Positions 1-4,253 of a stretch of 6,737 nucleotides of DNA are shown here, piece after piece. Within the stretch, counting starts at the first letter, position 1, and each line of letters starts with the position of its first letter. This DNA comes from RGIG1959 sp051877215 (GTDB lineage Bacteria > Bacillota > Clostridia > Oscillospirales > Acutalibacteraceae). The notes under the pieces were generated by a model that searched no databases, was not told where the DNA came from, and saw only the letters and a list, made by a program, of their open reading frames with translations. The translations under genes were made by a program, and so were the position numbers. Location: NCBI GenBank assembly GCA_051877215.1, contig JBJEIR010000206.1, positions 1 through 6,737 of the forward strand. The letters run 5' to 3'.

Positions 1-48
1 GGGGAGGCGGTGGTATGCCACAAAATCCTTTTACAGCGCGTTTTTTGA
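1..48 (+). CDS. Possible C-terminal tail of an unidentified upstream gene (partial)
   Basis: Reading frame 1 is open from the window edge to a TGA at 46-48 and would encode a 15-residue tail ending in LLQRVF. The stop lies 8 bases before a strong plus-strand terminator, which is what the end of a gene looks like. Frame 2 is also open here but runs straight through the terminator, so frame 1 is the better candidate. The peptide is too short to assign to any family. The main support is that the terminator needs an upstream plus-strand transcript. Confidence 0.3.
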   Translation, partial: GEAVVCHKILLQRVF

Positions 49-56
49 CAAGCTGC

Positions 57-98
57 GATACCCGGCAAAGTCACCTTGCCGGGTATCTTTTTTTATTT
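57..98 (+). terminator. Rho-independent terminator upstream of the spoVA operon
   Basis: A perfect 12-bp stem (57-68 GATACCCGGCAA paired with 76-87 TTGCCGGGTATC) encloses a 7-base loop and is followed directly by seven T residues (88-94), then ATTT. There is no T-run on the minus-strand side, so it works in the plus direction. It separates upstream transcription from spoVAC, which implies that spoVAC has its own promoter. Confidence 0.9.
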
Positions 99-117
99 CG
101 AAAGAGCGGTCCTTTGC

Positions 118-147
118 TGTATATTTTTCCTGCTGCGGCACACACTA
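118..147 (+). promoter_or_regulatory. Candidate sigma-G (forespore) promoter for spoVAC-spoVAD
   Basis: TGTATA at 118-123 and CACACTA at 141-147 are separated by 17 bases. Compared with the Bacillus subtilis sigma-G pattern recalled from the literature (-35 GYATR, -10 CATnMTA), the -35 matches fully and the -10 differs at one base. Transcription would start near 154, leaving a leader of about 38 bases before the spoVAC ATG. The spoVA operon is a known sigma-G target, and this site sits between a terminator and spoVAC. No good sigma-A promoter is visible in the gap. Confidence 0.6.
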
Positions 148-191
148 CCCTTGATAACCGTTATGTTTTCTTGAAAGGAAGTGCCGTTTTT

Positions 192-635
192 ATGGAGATT
201 TCCGCGCAGGAATACCGCAAGCTCGCGCAAAAAAGCGCCCCCCGCTCACCCGTTCTCATCGACTGCCTCAAGGCCTTCGGCATCGGGGGCGGCATCTGCG
301 CCGTCGGACAGCTCATTGTTTTTGCCGGGACGGCGGCGGGACTGAACAAGGAGGACGCGTCGTTCCTCTGCTCCGTCTGTCTGGTGTTTCTCAGCATTTT
401 GCTGACAGGGCTGGGGGTTTATGAAATCATCGCCAAGCACGCGGGTGCGGGAACGCTTGTCCCCATCACGGGCTTTGCCAACGCCATGGCCTCTCCCGCC
501 ATTGAATTCAAGACAGAAGGGCTTATATTGGGACTGGGCGTAAAAATGTTCACCATCGCAGGCCCCGTTCTGACCTACGGCATTTTTGCGTCGGTGATTT
601 ACGGACTCATCTTTTTCCTTGTCAAGCTGATATAA
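192..635 (+). CDS. spoVAC: Stage V sporulation protein AC (SpoVAC), DPA channel component
   Basis: This is a 147-residue membrane protein of the SpoVAC/SpoVAE family. SpoVAC is an inner-membrane component of the SpoVA channel, which carries Ca-DPA into the developing forespore and releases it at germination; B. subtilis SpoVAC has been described as mechanosensitive. Hydrophobic segments lie at about residues 27-49, 57-81 and 113-145. The family signature is at about 85-125, including GTLVPITGFANAM, SPAIEFKTEG and KMFTIAGP. The N-terminal extension with the Pro-Val pair at 20-21 distinguishes it from the shorter SpoVAE. The ATG at 192 is chosen because AAAGGAAG (174-181) precedes it by 10 bases. 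The same frame is open back to 15, but that stretch crosses a terminator and the promoter and does not look like protein. spoVAD follows after 14 bases. Confidence 0.93.
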   Translation: MEISAQEYRKLAQKSAPRSPVLIDCLKAFGIGGGICAVGQLIVFAGTAAGLNKEDASFLCSVCLVFLSILLTGLGVYEIIAKHAGAGTLVPITGFANAMASPAIEFKTEGLILGLGVKMFTIAGPVLTYGIFASVIYGLIFFLVKLI

Positions 636-649
636 GGAGGCGGCACTTC

Positions 650-1660
650 ATGGCGGAACGAAAAGGAAGCTCAACCGTTGTCCTGTCCGGTCGGCCGTCC
701 ATTCTCGGCTATGCGGCGGTCGTTGGCAAAAAAGAGGGCGAAGGACCGCTCGGAAGCTGCTTTGACGCGGTATTCGAGGATGTGACCATGGGAGAGAACA
801 CCTGGGAAAAAGCGGAAAGCACTCTTCAAAAGGAAGCCTTTACACGCGCGCTGAACAAAGCGGGCTTTTCCCCCTCTCAAATCCATTATCTGTTTGCGGG
901 CGACCTGCTGAATCAGTGCATCGCCTCCACCTTCGGACTGCGCGAAACCGGCGTGCCGCTGCTCGGGCAATACGGCGCCTGCTCCACCATGGCGCAGACC
1001 CTCGCGGTATCCGCCGTGTTCGTGGACAGCGGCGCCGCCGACCTGTGTGCCGCCGTCACCTCCTCCCATTTCTGCTCGGCGGAACGGCAGTTCCGTTTTC
1101 CGCTGACCTACGGCGGCCAACGCACCCCCACCGCGCAGTGGACGGCGACCGCCGCCGGCTGCGCCGTCGTCGGCATGGGCGGCAAGGGCGTGCACATCGA
1201 GGAAATCTGTATCGGGCGCGTCATTGACCTCGGAATCAGCGACGCCAACAATATGGGGGCGGCAATGGCGCCCGCTGCCGCGGATACCCTGCACCGCTTT
1301 TTCGACGATACCGGCACCCGGCCGGACGATTACGACCTGATTGTAACGGGGGATTTGGCCGCCTGCGGCTCCGAAATGCTGCGCGAACTGCTCAAGCGCA
1401 GCGGCATCCTCCTCGGCGGCAATTATAATGACTGCGGACTGATGCTGTTTGACCGCGAAACGCAGGATGTCCACGCGGGAGGCTCGGGCTGCGGCTGTTC
1501 GGCGGCGGTGCTGTGCGGCCATATTCTGCCGCGCATGGAAAAACGGGAATTGAAAAATGTGCTTTTCATGGCGACGGGCGCGCTGATGTCTCCGACCTCC
1601 TCCCAGCAGGGAGAGAGCATCCCCGGCATCGCTCATCTGCTGCATCTGCGCATCACCTGA
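650..1660 (+). CDS. spoVAD: Stage V sporulation protein AD (SpoVAD), DPA-binding thiolase-fold protein
   Basis: The protein has 336 residues, close to the roughly 338 of B. subtilis SpoVAD. SpoVAD is a soluble, membrane-associated member of the thiolase/ketoacyl-synthase fold. It binds dipicolinic acid and helps load it into spores through the SpoVA channel. Visible hallmarks are the N-terminal strand with GRPSILGYAAVVG (15-27), GDLLNQ near 84-89, the GACSTM segment with Cys111, the TSSH segment (137-140) followed by AERQFRFP (144-151), TYGGQRTPTAQW (153-164), TGDLAACGSEM (233-243), GGNYNDCG (256-263), GGSGCGCSA (277-285) and the C-terminal ATGALMSPTSSQQGESIPGIAH (308-329). The ATG at 650 has a near-ideal site, AAGGAGG at 634-640, which overlaps the spoVAC stop and implies coupled translation. 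The gene is intact. No spoVAE follows it, although spoVAC-spoVAD-spoVAE is the usual minimal order. Confidence 0.95.
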   Translation: MAERKGSSTVVLSGRPSILGYAAVVGKKEGEGPLGSCFDAVFEDVTMGENTWEKAESTLQKEAFTRALNKAGFSPSQIHYLFAGDLLNQCIASTFGLRETGVPLLGQYGACSTMAQTLAVSAVFVDSGAADLCAAVTSSHFCSAERQFRFPLTYGGQRTPTAQWTATAAGCAVVGMGGKGVHIEEICIGRVIDLGISDANNMGAAMAPAAADTLHRFFDDTGTRPDDYDLIVTGDLAACGSEMLRELLKRSGILLGGNYNDCGLMLFDRETQDVHAGGSGCGCSAAVLCGHILPRMEKRELKNVLFMATGALMSPTSSQQGESIPGIAHLLHLRIT

Positions 1661-1777
1661 CCGCACGGCAAAGCGGTATGCGTGTATCAGAGCCGACGCG
1701 CCGTCCCGTCGAATATGCCCCGCTGTATATAAATACCAATCGCAAGCGGCGCCCTCTTTTGCAGGGGCAAGGCGTAT

Positions 1778-1815
1778 AAAAAAGCGGCTGTCTTTTTTGC
1801 AAGACAGCCGCTTTT
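1778..1815. terminator. Bidirectional terminator shared by spoVAD and degV
   Basis: A 15-bp stem (1780-1794 paired with 1801-1815; core AAGCGGCTGTCTT with AAGACAGCCGCTT) closes a 6-base loop. On the minus strand the A-run at 1778-1783 becomes six U residues at the 3' side of the stem, giving a strong terminator for the convergent degV gene. On the plus strand the stem ends in TTTT followed by ACATATTTTT, which can serve spoVAD. It lies 118 bases past the spoVAD stop. The rest of the 1661-1906 gap shows nothing I can assign. Confidence 0.88.
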
Positions 1816-1906
1816 ACATATTTTTACATGGGAAATATCCAAAAAAATCCTACAAGCGCAAAGCCGACGCGCGTGTATCTTGCCCGAAGGCATTGCGGAT
1901 TTTGCG

Positions 1907-2752
1907 TCAAAACGCGGTGATCAAACCGCCGCGGTTGGCATACATCGCCGACAACGCGCCGGCGGGAACGGTGACCACCTCGCGAATCGCCTGACATTTC
2001 ATCAAAATCGCGTCCTTTACTGCCTGCGCGCGTTTTTCCCCGAGCACATGAACAAGCACCAGGGTGGTCGATTGGCGCGGGCGGGCGGCGGTCAGCTCGG
2101 CGATGGTTTCCACCATCGCCGCAAGCGCCTTTTGTATCCCGCGCGCTTTTTTCACCGCGCGGATATCGCCGTCACCGTCGTCGCTGAGCACAGGACATAA
2201 GGACAGCGCGGAGGCCATCATACCTGGCAGGCGCTTCACGCGCCCGTTTTTGATGAAATTCCCGAGATCCTCCACGACAAAAACGGTGTGCATGGAATGG
2301 ATAAAGTTCTGTGCACGGACAACGATGTGTTCGAAAGACAATCCGCTCTTGATCAGCTCATGCAGCATCATGACAACGCGCGTCTCCCCTGCGGCGGCGC
2401 TTTTGGAATCAAATACATGAATCTTCTTATCCGGATATTCCTCCAGCACCATATCCCGCGCCATGCACGCCGATTGATAAGAGCCGCTGAGCTTCGCGGA
2501 CAGCGTCACCACCATCACTTCCTGCGCGTCTCTCATCAGCGCCGCATACGCCTGCGGCGACGGGCAGGCGGAGCTTGCCGCCTCCTTGGTCGCCGCCATG
2601 TGCTTCATCATCGCCCCGATATCCGTCGTTGCGTCATCGCAGTAGTCGGTTCCTCCCACCTGTACGGTCAGCGGCGCACGCCGCAGTCCCCACTCTTCGA
2701 TCATCTTTGGGGTCGCGTCACAGCAGCTGTCGGCAATCAGTTGAATGTTCAT
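1907..2752 (-). CDS. DegV family (EDD fold) protein, probable fatty-acid-binding protein
   Basis: This 281-residue cytosolic protein belongs to the DegV family. Studied members (FakB-type) bind a fatty acid in a deep pocket and present it to a fatty acid kinase. Recognisable segments are the N-terminal IADSCCD (6-12), SACPSPQAY (61-69, at the place of the usual TSQPS motif), VTLSAKLSGSYQSA (82-95), VFDSKSAA (113-120), TVFVVEDLGNFIKNGRV (156-172), and CPVL with the following acidic loop and KARGIQKA (186-209). The usual HxGPG near the C-terminus is not seen: the end reads YANRGG (271-276) and then LITAF. The ATG at 2752 gives the standard DegV start MNIQLIADS and has AGAGAGGG (2761-2768) eight bases upstream. 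The frame is open up to an ATG at 2860, but that start lacks a ribosome binding site. The bound ligand is unknown and no kinase partner is nearby. Confidence 0.9.
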   Translation of the reverse strand: MNIQLIADSCCDATPKMIEEWGLRRAPLTVQVGGTDYCDDATTDIGAMMKHMAATKEAASSACPSPQAYAALMRDAQEVMVVTLSAKLSGSYQSACMARDMVLEEYPDKKIHVFDSKSAAAGETRVVMMLHELIKSGLSFEHIVVRAQNFIHSMHTVFVVEDLGNFIKNGRVKRLPGMMASALSLCPVLSDDGDGDIRAVKKARGIQKALAAMVETIAELTAARPRQSTTLVLVHVLGEKRAQAVKDAILMKCQAIREVVTVPAGALSAMYANRGGLITAF

Positions 2753-2875
2753 CGGTGACACCCTCTCTTTGCGCCGGTCAAAAAACGGACAAGCGTTCCC
2801 ACAGCAATCCGGCAAATGAAATAAAAAGCTGACAAATAAAATTACAAAAAACTTTGTCATCTAGTTTTCAAAATC

Positions 2876-2904
2876 AGTATACCATGTATATGCTAAAAAG
2901 TAAA
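2876..2904 (-). promoter_or_regulatory. Sigma-A type promoter for the degV gene
   Basis: Read on the minus strand, TTTACT (2904-2899) and TATACT (2881-2876) are separated by exactly 17 bases. Each hexamer is close to the TTGACA/TATAAT consensus. Transcription would start near 2869, giving a leader of roughly 117 bases before the chosen degV start. The -35 lies inside an imperfect inverted repeat (2895-2924). Confidence 0.75.
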
Positions 2905-2924
2905 CGCCTGTTTGTAAACTTTTT
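2895..2924. repeat. Imperfect 30-bp palindrome over the degV -35 region (operator candidate)
   Basis: The outer arms AAAAAGT (2895-2901) and ACTTTTT (2918-2924) are perfect inverted repeats. Inside, the hexamer GTAAAC occurs twice in direct orientation (2900-2905 and 2914-2919), and AAAC/GTTT forms a small inner palindrome. Two mirrored positions in the extended arms do not pair. The element covers the -35 hexamer, where a repressor would act. No regulator gene is present to assign it to. Confidence 0.45.
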
Positions 2925-2972
2925 GCGAACTCTTTGGTGTGCAAGGCCATACCCGTCAGCGGCGGCGCCCCA

Positions 2973-3905
2973 TCAGCTGCGGCCGGGCTTCGGTTTTTCC
3001 CTGCGGTTGACAATATAAATCCCGAGTGCAATGAGAAGCGCCGCCCCAAAATAGCGCGCGTAAAACGGCTCGCCCAAAATCAGACAGGAAAGCATCGCGC
3101 CGACAGCCGGAATAAACGCATTAAATACGGCAATCTCACTGACGGGATGAAAGCGAATGAGCTGGTTATACAAAGAGAATCCGACGGTTGATACCAACAC
3201 CAAAAGCCCCAAAATGAGCAGCCCGCTCAAGGTGACACGGGGCAGCGTCCCTCCGAGCGCCAACCCCGCCGCAACAAGCAGCACACCGCCCACCGTCAGG
3301 CTCACGCCCGTTGCAAAAAGCGCGTCCATGCGCCGCGTGACCACCCGCGTCAAAATGCCGCCGACCGCGGAGCATACGGCGCTCAGCACAATCATGCCGT
3401 CCCCCTGCAAGGAAAACGCCTCCGCCTGCTCTGTCCCGATATGCAGCAGCAGGATGCCCGAAAAGCCCAGTACACAGCCGACAAGCTTCCTCACCGTCAT
3501 ATGTTCGTCCCGAAAGCAGACACAGGCGAGAAGGACCAATAAAAATGTTCCCAGCGAATCGAGGACGGCGCTTCTCGAGCCGCTGCTGTTAGAGAGCCCG
3601 ATGTAAAAGAAAAAATAATGCAGTGCCGTATTCACGATACCGAGCAGCAGCAGCCACCCGACATTTTTGACGCCGCCTGTCGCAAGGGGACGCCCAAGCC
3701 CCTTTGCGGCAAGCAGCGTGAGCAATCCCGCCGCCGAAAAGCGCAGCCCCGCAAAAAGCGTTTTGCCGCCCGTGTCGTCGGCGGCAATCCGAAATGCGTC
3801 AAACCCCAGCTTAATGAGCGGGAACGCACAGCCCCATGTGAATACGGCGAGAAGCGCCGCCAATACCGCTGTTTGCCGACGCTCAAAAAACGCTTCCTTT
3901 TTCAA
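2973..3905 (-). CDS. EamA/DMT superfamily permease (drug/metabolite transporter)
   Basis: This is a 310-residue inner-membrane protein with about ten hydrophobic helices (roughly 12-34, 50-70, 82-104, 112-131, 138-156, 169-189, 196-217, 226-246, 252-274 and 283-297). It is arranged as two EamA repeats of five helices each. Supporting segments are AVFTWGCAFPLIKLG in helix 1 and VSEIAVFNAFIPAVGAMLS with LGEPF near the end of the second repeat, followed by a short basic tail. Such proteins move small metabolites such as amino acids, nucleotides or sugars, and the sequence does not reveal the substrate. The frame opens with a TTG at 3941. I prefer the TTG at 3905 because GGCGGGGGA lies five bases upstream of it and the protein then begins MKKEAFFERR; the 12 residues before it look non-conserved. 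There is no obvious terminator after the stop, so some transcripts may run into degV. Confidence 0.88.
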   Translation of the reverse strand: MKKEAFFERRQTAVLAALLAVFTWGCAFPLIKLGFDAFRIAADDTGGKTLFAGLRFSAAGLLTLLAAKGLGRPLATGGVKNVGWLLLLGIVNTALHYFFFYIGLSNSSGSRSAVLDSLGTFLLVLLACVCFRDEHMTVRKLVGCVLGFSGILLLHIGTEQAEAFSLQGDGMIVLSAVCSAVGGILTRVVTRRMDALFATGVSLTVGGVLLVAAGLALGGTLPRVTLSGLLILGLLVLVSTVGFSLYNQLIRFHPVSEIAVFNAFIPAVGAMLSCLILGEPFYARYFGAALLIALGIYIVNRREKPKPGRS

Positions 3906-3944
3906 AGCACATCCCCCGCCGTTTTTTGTAGTCTGTGTCAATCC

Positions 3945-3974
3945 GTAAACACCCTTTTGCCGCTTGTAAACACC
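3945..3974. repeat. Two GTAAACACC direct repeats upstream of the permease
   Basis: The 9-mer GTAAACACC is present at 3945-3953 and 3966-3974, 21 bp start to start, or about two helical turns. That is suitable for two protein protomers on one DNA face. The repeats lie just upstream of the permease start. I could not find a convincing sigma-A promoter beside them: minus-strand TTTACA at 3970-3965 has only a poor -10 at 17-base spacing. Confidence 0.45.
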
Positions 3975-3991
3975 GTACCCCTGCTATTTCT

Positions 3992-4038
3992 CAAAAGCAG
4001 CGCGGCCGTGTGAAGCATAAGCGCGCCCCGCACGGCCG
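3992..4038 (-). terminator. Probable terminator of the copper operon
   Basis: CACGGCCG (4031-4038) and CGGCCGTG (4003-4010) form an 8-bp perfect stem around a 20-base loop, 14 bases past the copA stop. On the minus strand the downstream sequence reaches a TTTT run at 3995-3992 after about seven other bases. The long loop and short, displaced T-run make this weaker than the other terminators in the window. Confidence 0.45.
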
Positions 4039-4052
4039 TTTATATGGTTGTT

Positions 4053-4253
4053 TTATAAAACCGTATACCCTTGCGCTTCGACCGTCTTTTTGAGCACGGC
4101 ATCCTCGAGCGGTTCGCAAAGGGTCACCACGGCGCTTCCCGTCTTGTGACTAACCTCCGCTTTTTCCACCTGCGGCAGCTCCTCAAGCGCTTTTTTCACA
4201 CGCGCCTCACAGTGTGCGCACATCATGCCCTCAATTTTTACGGTTTTTTCCAT
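4053..4253 (-). CDS. copZ: CopZ-like copper chaperone, possible internal in-frame product of copA
   Basis: The last 66 codons of the copA frame form a complete HMA domain beginning with its own ATG (4253) and matching a stand-alone CopZ in length. It has GMMCAHC (Cys12, Cys15), the alternating strand-helix pattern of the ferredoxin-like fold and the GYTV ending. CopZ carries Cu(I) in the cytosol to CopA and to the repressor. AGGGAGG lies at 4262-4268, eight bases before the ATG, and is as good as any site in the window, so independent initiation is plausible. It may be made as free CopZ, as the tail of CopA, or both; the sequence cannot decide. Because it is in frame with copA, automatic annotation will report only the fusion. 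Confidence 0.55.
   Translation of the reverse strand: MEKTVKIEGMMCAHCEARVKKALEELPQVEKAEVSHKTGSAVVTLCEPLEDAVLKKTVEAQGYTVL

Noticed and set aside
45..50. TTGACA resembling a -35 box near the left edge
   Set aside because: No -10 lies 16-18 bases downstream, and any transcript would run straight into the terminator at 57-98.
15..191. N-terminal extension of the spoVAC frame back to an ATG at 15
   Set aside because: It runs through a 12-bp-stem terminator and the sigma-G-like promoter and has no family resemblance, while the ATG at 192 has a good ribosome site and gives a normal SpoVAC length.
671..1666. 331-codon open frame antisense to spoVAD
   Set aside because: It is the shadow of a GC-rich coding strand: low-complexity Ala/Gly/Arg/His content, no ribosome site, and it lies entirely opposite a clearly recognised gene.
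1678..1779. 33-residue open frame ending next to the bidirectional terminator
   Set aside because: There is no Shine-Dalgarno before its ATG, no resemblance to SpoVAE or another small protein, and its length is expected by chance.
1881..1892. Small TGCC-TTCG-GGCA hairpin just after the degV stop (minus strand)
   Set aside because: The stem has only four pairs and no T-run follows it directly; the 1778-1815 hairpin is a much better terminator.
3936..3941. Minus-strand TTGACA before the permease as a -35 box
   Set aside because: The sequence 17 bases downstream is GC-rich (CGGGGG) with no -10 match; the hexamer overlaps the alternative TTG start instead.
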